A stretch of DNA of 64,000 bases. Origin: Rhodocyclaceae bacterium (GTDB lineage Bacteria > Pseudomonadota > Gammaproteobacteria > Burkholderiales > Rhodocyclaceae). Of this stretch, positions 8,037 to 17,752 are shown in pieces. The notes beneath the pieces were generated by a model. It was not told the origin of the DNA, did no database searches, and saw nothing but the letters and a program-made list of their open reading frames with translations. The stretch covers positions 1 through 64,000 of the forward strand of contig JADJEF010000002.1 of the NCBI GenBank assembly GCA_016702335.1, read 5' to 3'. The first letter of the stretch is position 1; each line of letters begins with the position of its first letter. The translations under genes were made by a program, and so were the position numbers.

Positions 8037-8820
8037 GGGCAGCAGTTGCGCCCTGGTGCAAAGCCCGAAGGAGCGTATTGCCGCCTTGGCGGAAGAGGGA
8101 CGGTTTGTGCCGCTGTCGTTGAGCGACTGGCGCATGCGCGGTTTTGTCCGCCAGTCATCCGCGGTCAGCCCCACTGTCACGGTGTATATCGAAAGTGATG
8201 GTGCGCCCTGGCTGGCGCCCGATCTGCCACCCCGTGACCCGACGCCGATTCGCCCGTACGTGGTGCGCATGGCCAGTGCGGACCCTGCTCCCGCCGTGGC
8301 GTATCTGGGGCGCCCCTGCCAGCAGTTAGAGCCCGAGCAACTGCACGGCTGCGACCCCCAATGGTGGATACAGGCGCGTTACAGCGAATCCGTCGTGAGT
8401 GCCACGAATGAGGCCGTCAGTGCGGCCAAAGCGCGCACCGGCGCGCAAGAGGTCAAGCTGGTGGGCTACTCGGGCGGCGGTACGGTCGCGGCGCTGGTGG
8501 CCGAGCGCCGGGATGACGTGGCGTGCCTGGTCACGGTGGCCGCGCCGCTGGATACCGAGGCCTGGACCCAGACGATAGGCGTTTCACCCCTTTCGCGTTC
8601 CCTGAACCCGGCGAGTGGGGCCGAGCGACTGGCACGGGTCCCGCAAACGCACTTTCGCGGTGGAAAAGACTCGGTGGTGCCACCGGCGACCGGGCGCCAG
8701 TACTTGCGTCAGACGCCCAACGCCCGCGTGATTGACCTGCCACGCTCCGACCACGACTGCTGCTGGGCCGACGACTGGCGAGAGCTACGCGCCCAAAGCT
8801 GCCTCGCCGAGAGTCGGTAG
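8035..8820 (+). CDS. Alpha/beta-hydrolase, probable lipoprotein (start uncertain)
   Basis: From TTG 8035 the protein has 261 residues. VGYSGGGTVAALVAER holds a GxSxGG nucleophile elbow near residue 145, and PRSDHDCCW near the end could supply the catalytic His, typical of alpha/beta-hydrolase-fold esterases. The frame stays open upstream to 7972, and translation from 7993 gives LLPLRALLVAAVCFLGSSC, a convincing lipoprotein signal with lipobox LGSSC. No ATG, GTG or TTG precedes it; codon 7981 is GTA, one base from GTG. The true start is therefore probably near 7981 and miscalled or mutated, with TTG 8035 the fallback given here. The substrate is unknown. Confidence 0.6.
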   Translation: MGSSCALVQSPKERIAALAEEGRFVPLSLSDWRMRGFVRQSSAVSPTVTVYIESDGAPWLAPDLPPRDPTPIRPYVVRMASADPAPAVAYLGRPCQQLEPEQLHGCDPQWWIQARYSESVVSATNEAVSAAKARTGAQEVKLVGYSGGGTVAALVAERRDDVACLVTVAAPLDTEAWTQTIGVSPLSRSLNPASGAERLARVPQTHFRGGKDSVVPPATGRQYLRQTPNARVIDLPRSDHDCCWADDWRELRAQSCLAESR

Positions 8821-8838
8821 CGTCCGAGTTCAACCAGT

Positions 8839-11703
8839 TCAACCCAGCCGGCTGATCTGCCCCTGAAGTTTCTCGCGCAGGGCGATAAAGTCGGCGAGTC
8901 GGGCCCGCTCTTGCGCCACAACCTTGGCCGGCGCACGCGCGACAAAACTTTCGGTCGCCAGTTTGGTCTCTGCTTTGGCGATTTCACCCTCGATGCGGGC
9001 CAACTCTTTGCCTACTCGCTCGCGCTCGGCCGCCACGTCAATTTCGATCTTAAGCATCAGGCGAAACTCGCCGACGATTTGTACCGGTGCGTCGGAATCG
9101 GGCAGGGACTCCACCACCGCCACGTCCGATAGTTTCGCCAGCGCCGCCAGATAGGGCGCGTAGGCGCTCAGGGCGGCAATGTCTCCGGCGGCGACGAGAG
9201 GTACCTTTTGCGCCGGCGAAAGTGACATCTCGCCGCGCAGGCTGCGGCAGGCGGTCACCATTTGCTTGAGCGTGACAACCCAGGCCTCGCTGGCCGCATC
9301 GCAGCGGCTCAGGTCGGCTTGCGGGTATGTTTGCAGCATGAGGGTGGCCCCAGTCGCCTCAGTCGTCGCCCCAATCGCCGTCTCACCAGCGCCGACTTGC
9401 GGAATGCGACCGGCGAGCGGTGCCACCGTCTGCCAAAGCTCTTCGGTCACAAAGGGGATGAGCGGGTGCGCCAGGCGCAGCGTGGTTTCGAGCACGCGCA
9501 ACAAGGTGCGGCGTGTGGCCCGCTGCTGTGCCTCGCTACCGGTCTGCATCTGCACTTTGGCCAGTTCCAGATACCAGTCGCAGTACTCGTCCCAGACAAA
9601 CTCATAAATAGCCTTGGCCAGCAGGTCGAAGCGGTAGTCGGCAAAGTGTTTGGCGATCTCCGCTTCGGTTTTCTGCAATTGACTGACGATCCAGCGGTCG
9701 GCGGGCGAAAAGTCCAGATAGCCGCCTGTGCCACAGCTACTGGCCTCATGCGGGTCCAGTCCGCAGTCCTTGCCCTCGCAGTTCATCAGCACAAAGCGCG
9801 TGGCATTCCACAGCTTGTTGCAGAAGTTGCGATAGCCCTCGCAGCGCTGCATGTCGAACTTGATGTCGCGGCCTGGCGACGCCAGCGAGAGAAACGTGAA
9901 GCGCAGCGCATCGGTGCCGAAGGCGGGAATGCCGCTCGGGTATTCCTTGCGCGTGCGCTTTTCGATCTTCTCGGCGTCGCGTGGGTTCATGAGACCCGTG
10001 GTGCGCTTTTTCACCAGTTCGTCAAGGCCGATGCCGTCGATCAGGTCGATCGGGTCGAGCACGTTGCCTTTCGATTTGCTCATCTTCTGGCCTTCCGCAT
10101 CGCGGATCAGGCCATGCACATACACATGCTTGAACGGAATTTTGCCCGTAAGGTGCTTGGTCATCATGACCATGCGCGCCACCCAGAAGAAGATGATGTC
10201 AAAGCCGGTGACCAGCACCGTCGAGGGCAGGTATAGGTCGAGCGCCGTGTTCGACTTCGCCGGCCACTCCGGCGTCCAGTCCAGCGTCGAGAACGGCCAC
10301 AGGGCCGAGGAGTACCAGGTATCGAGCACATCCGGGTCACGCTCCAGGCCGCCGGTGTAGCCATCGGCCATGGCCAGCGCTGCGGCTTCGGCTTCGTCGT
10401 GCGCTACCCAGCAGCGGCCATCGTCGCCATACCAGGCGGGAATCTGATGGCCCCACCACAACTGGCGGCTGATGCACCAGTCCTGGATATTGTTCAGCCA
10501 CTGGTTGTAGGTATTCACCCAGTTTTCGGGCACGAACTTGATTTCACCTGAGGCGACGCACTCCAGCGCCTTGCCGGCGATGGAGTGACCATCCGCACCC
10601 GGCTTGGTCATGGCGACAAACCACTGATCGGTGAGCATGGGCTCGATCACCACGCCGGTGCGGTCGCCGCGCGGCACCATCAGCGTGTGCGGCTTGACGC
10701 TGTCGAGGAAGCCCTGCGCCTCCAGATCCGCGACCACGGCTTTGCGCGCATCAAAGCGGTCCATGCCGCGATACTTTTCCGGGGCGTGCTCGTTGATGCG
10801 GGCGTCGAGCGTGAGAATCGAAATCGGGGTCAGACCATGGCGATGACCGACCTGCCAGTCATTGAAGTCATGCGCTGGCGTCACCTTGACGCAACCGGTG
10901 CCGAACGTTTTATCCACGTAACTGTCGGCAATGACCGGAATGGTTCGGTCCGACAGCGGCAATTGCACTTGCTTGCCGATCAAATGGGTGTAGCGCTCAT
11001 CCTCAGGGTGCACCATCACGGCGACGTCGCCGAGCATGGTCTCGGGGCGGGTCGTAGCCACGGTCAGCGAACCCGAGCCATCGGCCAGCGGGTAGCGGAT
11101 GTGCCAAAGAAAGCCTTGTTCTTCCTCGCTGACCACTTCCAGGTCGGAAACAGCGGTGAGCAGCTTCGGGTCCCAGTTAACCAGACGCTTACCGCGATAA
11201 ATCAGGCCTTCCTTGTGCAGGCGCACAAAGGTCTCGGTCACAATTTTCGACAGCCCGGCATCCATGGTAAAGCGCTCGCGCGACCAGTCGGGAGAGGTAC
11301 CCAGCCGGCGCATCTGGCGTGTGATGGTGTTGCCGGAAAACTCTTTCCATTCCCAGACTTTCTCCAGAAACTTCTCGCGGCCCAATTCGTGGCGAGAGAT
11401 GCCTTGTGCATCGAGTTGCCGCTCCACCACGATTTGCGTGGCAATGCCCGCATGGTCCGTGCCCGGCTGCCAGAGCGTATTGGCCCCACGCATGCGGTGA
11501 TAGCGGGTGAGCGCGTCCATGATCGCCTGGTTGAAGCCATGGCCCATGTGCAGCGTGCCGGTGACATTGGGTGGCGGCAGCAGGATGCAGAAGTTATCGT
11601 CCTTGCGGGTGTCCAGCCCGGCGGCGAAATGGCCGGCGGCTTCCCAGCGCGGGTACCAGCGCTGTTCAATGTCGGCGGGTTCGAAGGATTTGGCGAGTTC
11701 CAT
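8839..11703 (-). CDS. valS: Valyl-tRNA synthetase
   Basis: 954 residues, full length for a bacterial ValRS. The class I signatures are present: HMGHG at residues 52-56 (HIGH) and KMSKSKGN near residue 545. The editing domain ([16 protein letters not shown]) lies between them, with [12 protein letters not shown], an anticodon-binding domain ([14 protein letters not shown]), and a C-terminal coiled coil from about residue 885 ([21 protein letters not shown]). It charges tRNA-Val in the cytoplasm and hydrolyses mischarged Thr-tRNA. At about residues 768-777 it contains [10 protein letters not shown], encoded by repeat copy 2, in a variable stretch between LAGR and LMLQTYP. It is divergent from pcnB, with 102 bases between. 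Confidence 0.98.
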   Translation of the reverse strand: MELAKSFEPADIEQRWYPRWEAAGHFAAGLDTRKDDNFCILLPPPNVTGTLHMGHGFNQAIMDALTRYHRMRGANTLWQPGTDHAGIATQIVVERQLDAQGISRHELGREKFLEKVWEWKEFSGNTITRQMRRLGTSPDWSRERFTMDAGLSKIVTETFVRLHKEGLIYRGKRLVNWDPKLLTAVSDLEVVSEEEQGFLWHIRYPLADGSGSLTVATTRPETMLGDVAVMVHPEDERYTHLIGKQVQLPLSDRTIPVIADSYVDKTFGTGCVKVTPAHDFNDWQVGHRHGLTPISILTLDARINEHAPEKYRGMDRFDARKAVVADLEAQGFLDSVKPHTLMVPRGDRTGVVIEPMLTDQWFVAMTKPGADGHSIAGKALECVASGEIKFVPENWVNTYNQWLNNIQDWCISRQLWWGHQIPAWYGDDGRCWVAHDEAEAAALAMADGYTGGLERDPDVLDTWYSSALWPFSTLDWTPEWPAKSNTALDLYLPSTVLVTGFDIIFFWVARMVMMTKHLTGKIPFKHVYVHGLIRDAEGQKMSKSKGNVLDPIDLIDGIGLDELVKKRTTGLMNPRDAEKIEKRTRKEYPSGIPAFGTDALRFTFLSLASPGRDIKFDMQRCEGYRNFCNKLWNATRFVLMNCEGKDCGLDPHEASSCGTGGYLDFSPADRWIVSQLQKTEAEIAKHFADYRFDLLAKAIYEFVWDEYCDWYLELAKVQMQTGSEAQQRATRRTLLRVLETTLRLAHPLIPFVTEELWQTVAPLAGRIPQVGAGETAIGATTEATGATLMLQTYPQADLSRCDAASEAWVVTLKQMVTACRSLRGEMSLSPAQKVPLVAAGDIAALSAYAPYLAALAKLSDVAVVESLPDSDAPVQIVGEFRLMLKIEIDVAAERERVGKELARIEGEIAKAETKLATESFVARAPAKVVAQERARLADFIALREKLQGQISRLG
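9372..9403 (+). repeat. Bipartite repeat, copy 2 (inside valS)
   Basis: CGCCGT, CTCA, CCAGCGCCGACTT, GCGGA on the plus strand; read on the minus strand in valS as [10 protein letters not shown]. Confidence 0.9.
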
Positions 11704-11805
11704 GGCGGGCTTCCTGAGTGCAGCGCATCAATTAGGCAAGCGGCGGATTTTACGGGGCAATCCGCTATCATTGCCGCCCTGATCAACTGGCCTTCCAGGT
11801 ATCGC

Positions 11806-13242
11806 ATGCTGCGCAAGTTCATCCATCGCGTCTTCAAGCGCGGCGAGCACAAACCCCTCCATCTGCCCGGCAAGGCCGATGCCACCGTTTTGCCCGTCGC
11901 CCAGCACGGCATTCACCGCGAGCAGGTCTCGTCAGGTGCCCGGCGCACCTGTGAAACCCTGCAGCAGGGCGGCTTCAAGGCCTATATCGTCGGTGGCGCG
12001 GTGCGCGACCTGATCGCCGGCATCCACCCCAAAGACTACGACGTGGCCACCAATGCCACGCCGGATCAGGTGCGCAACCTGTTTCGTCGTTCGCGCATCA
12101 TTGGCCGGCGTTTTCAGATCGTGCATGTCATGCAGGGCGGCGAAACGCTGGAAGTGTCCACCTTCCGCGGCGCGCATACCGAAGAAACGCTCAAGGACGA
12201 GCATGGTCGGGTGCTGCGCGACAACGTCTGGGGCAGCATGAGCGACGATGCCGCCCGGCGTGACTTCACCGTCAACGCCCTGTATTACGACCCATCAGCC
12301 GAGACGGTGCACGACTATCACCATGGTGTGGCCGATCTCAAGCAAAAAGTGCTGCGCATGATAGGCGAGCCCAAGGCGCGCTATCGCGAAGACCCGGTGC
12401 GCATGCTGCGCGCGGTGCGGCTCTCGGCAAAGCTGAATCTGGAGCTCGACCCGGCGGTGCGGGAGCCGATTCGCGCCATGGCTTCCCTGATCGAAAACGT
12501 GCCGCCGGCCCGCCTGTTTGACGAAATGCTCAAGCTGCTGTTTTCCGGGCATGCCGTTGAATGCGTCAAGCGCCTGCGTGACGACGGCCTGCATCATGGC
12601 GTGCTGCCTTTGCTCGATGTCATTCTCGAGCAGCCGATGGGCGAAAAGTTTGTCATGCTGGCGCTGGAAAGCACCGACCAGCGTGTGCGCGAAGGCAAGG
12701 CGGTCTCGCCCAGCTACCTGTTCGCGACCTTGCTCTGGCATGAAGTGCTGGCCAACTGGGAAGCGCGCAAGACCCGCGGCGAGGTGGCGATCCCGGCGCT
12801 GTACGAAGCCATGGACGAGGTGCTTGATCTTCAGGCCGAAAAGCTGGCCATTACCCGGCGCATTGCCGGCGACATCAAAGAAATCTGGGCGCTGCAACCG
12901 CGTTTTGAAAAGCGTGCAGGCAAGACGCCGTACCGTTTGCTGGAGCTGCCGCGTTTCCGGGCTGGCTACGATTTTCTCTGCCTGCGTGCACAGAGCGGTG
13001 AAATCGATGACGACATTGCGCAGTGGTGGGAACGTTTCCAGGAGGCGGACGGCCCCGCCCGCGAGGCCCTGCTGGTGCCCGACAGCGGGCCCAGGAAACG
13101 CCGTCGACGCCGGCGCAGTAATAGCAAGAGCGATGGCGGCAGTGGCGGTAACGGCGGTGGCAATGACCGCCAGGATGCCCACGGTAGCACCGACAAGGAA
13201 GAGCCGGCGAGCACCCCCGGCGACGCGCCTGGCGGCGAGTGA
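11806..13242 (+). CDS. pcnB: Poly(A) polymerase I
   Basis: 478 residues starting at ATG 11806; the frame is open upstream but that portion is antisense to valS. The nucleotidyltransferase domain shows FKAYIVGGAVRDLIAG (58-72) and the metal-binding DYD (77-79), then RRDFTVNALYYDP and RYREDPVRMLRAVRLSAKL, all typical of the PcnB/CCA-adding family. The Arg-rich tail RKRRRRRRSNS, with a Gly/Asn/Asp-rich extension, is the usual PcnB RNA-binding C-terminus and separates it from CCA-adding enzymes. It adds poly(A) tails that promote RNA decay. Its TGA overlaps the ATG of folK, so folK and pan genes are probably co-expressed. Confidence 0.93.
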   Translation: MLRKFIHRVFKRGEHKPLHLPGKADATVLPVAQHGIHREQVSSGARRTCETLQQGGFKAYIVGGAVRDLIAGIHPKDYDVATNATPDQVRNLFRRSRIIGRRFQIVHVMQGGETLEVSTFRGAHTEETLKDEHGRVLRDNVWGSMSDDAARRDFTVNALYYDPSAETVHDYHHGVADLKQKVLRMIGEPKARYREDPVRMLRAVRLSAKLNLELDPAVREPIRAMASLIENVPPARLFDEMLKLLFSGHAVECVKRLRDDGLHHGVLPLLDVILEQPMGEKFVMLALESTDQRVREGKAVSPSYLFATLLWHEVLANWEARKTRGEVAIPALYEAMDEVLDLQAEKLAITRRIAGDIKEIWALQPRFEKRAGKTPYRLLELPRFRAGYDFLCLRAQSGEIDDDIAQWWERFQEADGPAREALLVPDSGPRKRRRRRRSNSKSDGGSGGNGGGNDRQDAHGSTDKEEPASTPGDAPGGE

Positions 13243-13730
13243 TGGTGCGCTGTTATGTCGCCCTCGGTGCCAACCTGGGCGAGCCGATCCGCATTGTGCA
13301 GGCGGCCATTGACGCGCTGAAGTCCATCGAGGGCGCGCAATTTGTCGTGGCGTCCTCGCTCTACCGCACGGCCCCCGTGGGCCTGGTGCATCAGCCCGAT
13401 TTCATTAATGCGGTGGTCGCGCTGGACCTCGATATCGCCGTGTTACCAGCGCCGACTTGGCTGCAGCAGTTGTTTGCCATCGAGGCACGCTTCGGCCGCC
13501 AGCGCAGCGTTAAAAATGCCCCGCGCACGCTGGATCTGGATCTCTTGCTCTACGGTGATCTGGCGAGCGATGCTCCCGCCTGCACCTTGCCGCATCCGCG
13601 CTTGCACGAGCGCGCGTTTGTGCTGGCACCCTTGCACGAAATCGCTCCCGATCTGATGATTCCCGGACGGGGTGCCGTCACGGCACTGCTCGCGGCCTGC
13701 GCTGATCAGCAGGTGGAGCGACTCCAGTGA
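13242..13730 (+). CDS. folK: 2-amino-4-hydroxy-6-hydroxymethyldihydropteridine pyrophosphokinase (HPPK)
   Basis: 162 residues from ATG 13242, overlapping the pcnB stop. HPPK motifs are intact: YVALGANLGEP, SSLYRTAPVG, DFINAVVAL, RFGRQRSVKNAPRTLDLDLLLYG (two catalytic Asp) and LPHPRLHERAFVLAPLHEI. It transfers pyrophosphate from ATP to 6-hydroxymethyl-dihydropterin in folate synthesis. Residues about 64-74 ([11 protein letters not shown]) come from repeat copy 3, in the loop between beta-strand and helix where other HPPKs carry unrelated residues. The stop overlaps the next gene's GTG. Confidence 0.95.
   Translation: MVRCYVALGANLGEPIRIVQAAIDALKSIEGAQFVVASSLYRTAPVGLVHQPDFINAVVALDLDIAVLPAPTWLQQLFAIEARFGRQRSVKNAPRTLDLDLLLYGDLASDAPACTLPHPRLHERAFVLAPLHEIAPDLMIPGRGAVTALLAACADQQVERLQ
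13432..13461 (+). repeat. Bipartite repeat, copy 3 (inside folK)
   Basis: CGCCGT, GTTA, CCAGCGCCGACTT, GGCTG; read in folK as IAVLPAPTW. Confidence 0.85.
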
Positions 13731-14089
13731 GCCTGCTGACAGGCCTGCCAGTCATCTGGCAGACCGCGCTGCTGCTCACCGCCAGCAATATTTTCATGAC
13801 CTTTGCCTGGTATGCCCACCTGAAAAACCTGAACGACAAGCCATGGTGGATCGCCGCCTTGTTGTCGTGGGGCATTGCACTGTTCGAGTATCTGCTGCAG
13901 GTGCCGGCGAATCGTATCGGGCATCAGGAACTCAATCTCGCCCAACTCAAGATTCTGCAGGAAGTCATCACCCTGACAGTCTTCGTACCCTTCGCCATCT
14001 ACTACATGCAGCAGCCGGTCAAACTCGACTATTTGTGGGCCGCCTTGTGTATCCTTGGTGCCGTCTATTTCATCTTTCGTAGCGCATGA
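13727..14089 (+). CDS. DUF486 family (DMT-type) small membrane protein
   Basis: 120 residues from GTG 13727, overlapping the folK stop; its own stop overlaps the panB start. Four hydrophobic segments and the stretch [12 protein letters not shown], then [23 protein letters not shown] and [10 protein letters not shown], match the DUF486 family within the drug/metabolite transporter superfamily. Transport substrate is unknown. Its position, tightly sandwiched between folK and panB with four-base overlaps, says it is co-translated with folate and pantothenate genes, but that does not prove a shared pathway. Confidence 0.85.
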   Translation: MSLLTGLPVIWQTALLLTASNIFMTFAWYAHLKNLNDKPWWIAALLSWGIALFEYLLQVPANRIGHQELNLAQLKILQEVITLTVFVPFAIYYMQQPVKLDYLWAALCILGAVYFIFRSA

Positions 14090-14901
14090 CCTATCTCGCC
14101 TCCAACAAGGCGATCACGCTGCCCGAAATTGCGCGCATGAAGCGCGAGGGCGAGAAGATCGCGATGCTGACCTGCTATGACGCCAGCTTTGCCGCGCTGG
14201 AAGACCGCTGTGGCGTGGATATGATGCTGGTCGGCGATTCCCTGGGCAACGTGATCCAGGGCAAGACCTCGACCCTGCCGGTGACCATGGAGCAAATGAT
14301 CTACCACACCAGTTGTGTCGCCGCGCTGCCCACCCGCCCGATGCTGGTGGCCGACCTGCCCTTTGGCGCCTACCACGAGTCAGTCGAGCAGGCGATTCGC
14401 AATGCCGGCAAGCTGCTCGCCGCCGGCGCTGAAATGGTCAAGCTCGAAGGTGGCGAGGTCATGGCCGAGACGGTGCGCTTCATGGTCGAGCGCGGCGTGC
14501 CGGTATGCGCCCACATTGGCCTGACGCCGCAATCGGTGCATGCGCTCGGCGGCTATCGTGTGCAGGGCCGTGGCGAAGAAGGGGCGGCGCGCATGAAGCG
14601 CGATGCCCACGCGCTGGAAGATGCCGGCGCGGCGGTGATGGTGCTCGAGATGGTGCCGGCCGATCTGGCCGCAGAAATTACCCGCGAGCTGAGCGTCTGT
14701 GCCACCATCGGCATCGGTGCCGGCAAGCAGACCGACGGCCAAGTGCTGGTGCTGCACGACATGCTGGGCCTCTACCCGGGCAAGAAAGGGCGTTTCGTCA
14801 AGGATTTCATGGTCGAGGCGCACAGTATTGAGGGTGCGGTCAACGCCTATGTCGAGGCGGTCAAAAACGGCAGTTTCCCGGCACCGGAGCACTGTTACTG
14901 A
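14086..14901 (+). CDS. panB: 3-methyl-2-oxobutanoate hydroxymethyltransferase
   Basis: 271 residues, normal length. The Mg-binding and substrate residues of PanB are present: [39 protein letters not shown]-type [32 protein letters not shown], and [21 protein letters not shown]. It forms ketopantoate from alpha-ketoisovalerate and methylene-tetrahydrofolate, the first committed step to pantothenate and CoA. Its need for a folate cofactor makes the neighbouring folK functionally apt. The TGA overlaps the ATG of panC (TGATG). Confidence 0.97.
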   Translation: MTYLASNKAITLPEIARMKREGEKIAMLTCYDASFAALEDRCGVDMMLVGDSLGNVIQGKTSTLPVTMEQMIYHTSCVAALPTRPMLVADLPFGAYHESVEQAIRNAGKLLAAGAEMVKLEGGEVMAETVRFMVERGVPVCAHIGLTPQSVHALGGYRVQGRGEEGAARMKRDAHALEDAGAAVMVLEMVPADLAAEITRELSVCATIGIGAGKQTDGQVLVLHDMLGLYPGKKGRFVKDFMVEAHSIEGAVNAYVEAVKNGSFPAPEHCY

Positions 14902-15749
14902 TGAAGATCCACAACACCGTCGCAGGCATCCGTGAGGCCCTGCGCAGCGACCGTGCTGCCTCCGGTCCCAAACGCATCGTGTTTGTGCCCACCATGGGCA
15001 ATTTGCACGATGGGCACATCCAACTGGTGCGGGATGCGCGCAAGCACGGCGACACCGTGGTGGCCTCGATTTTTGTGAACCGGCTGCAGTTTCTGCCCGG
15101 GGAAGACTTTCAGAAGTACCCGCGTACCTTTGAGGCCGACTGTGCGCTTCTGATCGAGGCTGGGGTGGACCATCTTTTTGCCCCCTCGGAAGACGAGCTC
15201 TACCCGCAGCCCCAGCGCTACGTGGTGGAGCCGCCGGCCGAGCACGCCGATATTCTTGAGGGCGCGATCCGCCCCGGCCACTTCCGCGGGGTGGCCACGG
15301 TGGTGATGAAGCTGTTCCATATCGTGCGCCCCCATGCCGCGCTGTTCGGCAAGAAAGACTTTCAGCAGTTTCTGGTGCTCTCGAGCATGGTGCGCGAGCT
15401 GGCGGAGCCGATTGAGGTCATTCCGGGCGAAACGGTGCGTGCGCCCGATGGCTTGGCGCTGTCGTCGCGCAACGGCTACCTCACCCCGGCAGAGCGTGCC
15501 GAAGCGCCACGACTGCATCGCGAGTTGTCCGCCATTGTGTCGGCGGTTCGCGCTGGTGAGCGCGACTGGGCCAAACTCGAGCAAAAGGCCATCGCTGAGC
15601 TGAAGTCTCATGGCTGGGCCCCCGACTACGTGGTGATTCGTCGCTGCAGCGACCTGCAACCACCCACCGGGCCTGATGACGGTCCGCTGGTGGTACTGGC
15701 GGCGGCGCGCCTGGGTGCGCCGCGCCTCATCGATAATATCGAGATATAG
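14901..15749 (+). CDS. panC: Pantothenate synthetase (pantoate--beta-alanine ligase)
   Basis: 282 residues. [20 protein letters not shown] carries the HxGH nucleotide-binding motif (here HDGH). Further PanC signatures are [50 protein letters not shown], and [12 protein letters not shown] (KMSKS-like SSRN). It condenses pantoate with beta-alanine using ATP in the cytoplasm. It is the last gene of the run pcnB-folK-DUF486-panB-panC, all joined by one- to four-base overlaps, implying a single transcript. Confidence 0.97.
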   Translation: MKIHNTVAGIREALRSDRAASGPKRIVFVPTMGNLHDGHIQLVRDARKHGDTVVASIFVNRLQFLPGEDFQKYPRTFEADCALLIEAGVDHLFAPSEDELYPQPQRYVVEPPAEHADILEGAIRPGHFRGVATVVMKLFHIVRPHAALFGKKDFQQFLVLSSMVRELAEPIEVIPGETVRAPDGLALSSRNGYLTPAERAEAPRLHRELSAIVSAVRAGERDWAKLEQKAIAELKSHGWAPDYVVIRRCSDLQPPTGPDDGPLVVLAAARLGAPRLIDNIEI

Positions 15750-15766
15750 CCAGTTACTGAAAACAG

Positions 15767-15901
15767 CTAGGGCAATTGCTCCAGGTCGTCGATATCGCGG
15801 GGGCGACAGTGCAGTGCCATGGCGTAGCCACCGACGACAAGGTAGTCAACGTGGTGTGCGTTGAGTAACTCGACAAACTCTTTGAAGTCCTTGGATCGCA
15901 T
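15767..15901 (-). pseudogene. Internally deleted nucleotidyltransferase (MenT/AbiEii-like) remnant
   Basis: Only 44 codons. The N-terminus MRSKDFKEFVELLNAHHVDY, continuing LVVGGYAMALH, is typical of stand-alone nucleotidyltransferase-fold proteins of toxin-antitoxin type. It then jumps directly to RPRDIDDLEQLP, which resembles the last residues of such proteins (GRPRDLxDLExL). The catalytic DxD segment and everything between are missing, so I read it as a fusion of the two ends after an internal deletion of several hundred bases. It is non-functional as a transferase. Its start overlaps the end of the small upstream gene by 56 bases. Confidence 0.6.
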
Positions 15902-16034
15902 CGGGGTGGCTTTCCAGCCAGAGCTGACGTAGAAGTTCTACTGCGGTGAGGCGCTCCACAGCGGGGCGACTCAGCCAATACATCGCATCCTTGGGTTCCT
16001 GCCCCAGACGATAGCGCTTGACGACCTTTTCCAT
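15846..16034 (-). CDS. Small partner protein of the nucleotidyltransferase remnant
   Basis: 62 residues from the minus-strand ATG at 16034. MEKVVKRYRLGQEPKDAMYW, then LSRPAVERLTAVELLRQLW and LQRVCRVTQR, matches a recurring small protein seen immediately upstream of stand-alone nucleotidyltransferase-fold genes. The pair probably represents a two-gene accessory module of unknown or toxin-antitoxin-like function. Here the module is decayed because its second gene has lost its middle. The last 18 codons share DNA with the start of the remnant in another frame. Confidence 0.5.
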   Translation of the reverse strand: MEKVVKRYRLGQEPKDAMYWLSRPAVERLTAVELLRQLWLESHPDAIQGLQRVCRVTQRTPR

Positions 16035-16091
16035 GGACTGATTACCCCGGCGCGACAGTTGTATTCAGTTTACGCCACAAAATCGCCGCAA

Positions 16092-16122
16092 AATCGCCGT
16101 ATCACCAGCGCCGACTCGCGGA
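16092..16122 (+). repeat. Bipartite repeat, copy 4 (intergenic)
   Basis: CGCCGT, ATCA, CCAGCGCCGACT, CGCGGA; between the decayed pair and the 3' end of the helicase gene. One substitution (T to C) at the last base of the core. Confidence 0.85.
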
Positions 16123-16156
16123 TCAGCGTGCAGCCAAGCCGACCCGCTGGCCTGCG

Positions 16157-17752
16157 CTACGACTTTTTACCAAACCCGCCCAACAATGCCGCCACCGGCC
16201 TGAGCGGGCGACGAAGATCGGGCTTGCTGCCGCTGGTGGTTCCGCCAGTGCTTTTGTTTTCGTAGGGCTTGTTGGGGTCGAAATCCAGTTTCGGGAGATG
16301 TGCGCTGGGCGAGGGCAGGTGCGCGCGCTCGCTACTGCGCCGGTTGTCGTCGCGCAGCGAGGCGGGGCGCTTGTCTTTGCGTTCGCGTGCTTCTGGCGCA
16401 CGGCCTTCGCGTGCGCTGCCGCTCGGCTCGCTTCTGCCTTCGTTGCTGCTGCTGCGATCGCGCTGGCTGCGCTTTTCTTCATGATCGCGCTTGTGCCCGC
16501 GATTGCTCGGCTCGTGCTCGCGTGAGGGCAGGGTAGAGAACCCCGGTACTTCGACCCGTTCAATGCTGCGCTTGACCAGCTTTTCAATCTCGGCCAAGCG
16601 ACCCGATTCCTCGGGCGCGACCAGCGAGGTGGCGTCGCCCTTCTTGCCGGCACGCCCGGTGCGGCCGATGCGATGTACGTAGTCTTCGGCGACGCTGGGC
16701 AGTTCGTAGTTGATCACGTGGGGCAGGTCTTCAATATCCAGGCCGCGGGCGGCGACGTCGGTCGCGACCAGCACGCGTGCCTTGCCGGACTTAAAGGCTT
16801 CCAGCGCATCAGTTCGCTGTTGCTGGCTTTTATCGCCGTGAATGGCGTCGGCGGCGATGCCCTGCTTTTCCAGATAGACGGCCAGACGGCTGGCACCGAA
16901 CTTGGTGCCGACGAACACCAGCACCTGCTGTAACTCGTTTTGGTGGGTCAGCAGATGCACCAGCAGGCTGCGTTTGAGGTCGGAGGCGACCGGATAGACG
17001 CGGTGAGTAATCGTTTCGTTCACCGCATTGCGCCGCGCGACCTCGATCAGTTGCGGGGCCTTGAGCATGGCGTCGGCGAGCTTCTTGATCTCGTTCGAGA
17101 ACGTGGCCGAAAACAGCAGGCTCTGCCGGTTGCTCGGCAGCATGCCCAGAATGCGCTTGATGTCGGGGATAAAGCCCATATCGAGCATGCGGTCGGCTTC
17201 GTCGAGCACCAGCACCTCGACCGAGGCAAACGACACGCTCTTTTGCTGCACATGGTCGAGCAGGCGGCCCGGCGTGGCAACAACGATTTCGCGCCCTTCG
17301 CGCAGTTCGGCGATCTGGGGCTTGATGTCTACGCCCCCGTAAATGCACACCGAACGCAGCGGCAAGTATTTGCTGTAGGTCACCACGCTCTCATGCACCT
17401 GCATGGCCAGCTCACGTGTCGGCGCGAGGATCAATGCGCGTACCGGGTGGCGGGCGGGGGAGGGCGAACTGCTGGCATGTTTGGCCAGGCGCTGCAGCAG
17501 CGGCAGGGTGAAGCCGGCGGTCTTGCCGGTGCCAGTCTGGGCGCCGCCCATGACATCACTGCCGGCCATGATGATGGGGATGGCCTGGGCCTGAATCGGG
17601 GTGGGTTTGGTGTAGCCGTTGTCTATGACGGCGCGCAGCAACTCGGGCAGCAAGCCCAGTTCGTCGAACGATTCGCAAGTCGGCGCTGGTGGGACGGCGG
17701 TGGCGGCGGTGGCGTCGGTGACGCCGGGTGTTTCAGTAGTTTGGGTGGTCAA
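16157..17752 (-). CDS. rhlE: DEAD-box RNA helicase, RhlE-type
   Basis: About 531 residues from TTG 17752, which has GGAG five bases upstream; the frame is open to a TTG at 17857, but those residues do not resemble the family. Motifs in order: SFDELGL...GYTKPTPIQAQAIP (Q motif), AQTGTGKTAGF (I), PTRELAMQ (Ia), TPGRLLD (Ib), VLDEADRML (II, DEAD), SATFS (III), ATDVAARGLDIEDLPHVINY (V), HRIGRTGRAG (VI). A basic, Arg/Ser/Glu-rich tail of about 120 residues follows. It probably acts in ribosome assembly or mRNA turnover. Residues about 15-26 (AVPPAPTC) come from repeat copy 5. Confidence 0.9.
   Translation of the reverse strand: MTTQTTETPGVTDATAATAVPPAPTCESFDELGLLPELLRAVIDNGYTKPTPIQAQAIPIIMAGSDVMGGAQTGTGKTAGFTLPLLQRLAKHASSSPSPARHPVRALILAPTRELAMQVHESVVTYSKYLPLRSVCIYGGVDIKPQIAELREGREIVVATPGRLLDHVQQKSVSFASVEVLVLDEADRMLDMGFIPDIKRILGMLPSNRQSLLFSATFSNEIKKLADAMLKAPQLIEVARRNAVNETITHRVYPVASDLKRSLLVHLLTHQNELQQVLVFVGTKFGASRLAVYLEKQGIAADAIHGDKSQQQRTDALEAFKSGKARVLVATDVAARGLDIEDLPHVINYELPSVAEDYVHRIGRTGRAGKKGDATSLVAPEESGRLAEIEKLVKRSIERVEVPGFSTLPSREHEPSNRGHKRDHEEKRSQRDRSSSNEGRSEPSGSAREGRAPEARERKDKRPASLRDDNRRSSERAHLPSPSAHLPKLDFDPNKPYENKSTGGTTSGSKPDLRRPLRPVAALLGGFGKKS
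17673..17703 (-). repeat. Bipartite repeat, copy 5 (inside rhlE)
   Basis: On the minus strand: CGCCGT, CCCA, CCAGCGCCGACTT, GCGAA; read as AVPPAPTC in the N-terminal region of the helicase, just before the Q motif. Confidence 0.88.

Noticed and set aside
10585..11805. Long open frame running antisense through valS into the start of pcnB
   Set aside because: It is the reverse complement of a well-conserved valS; pcnB family sequence only begins at ATG 11806.
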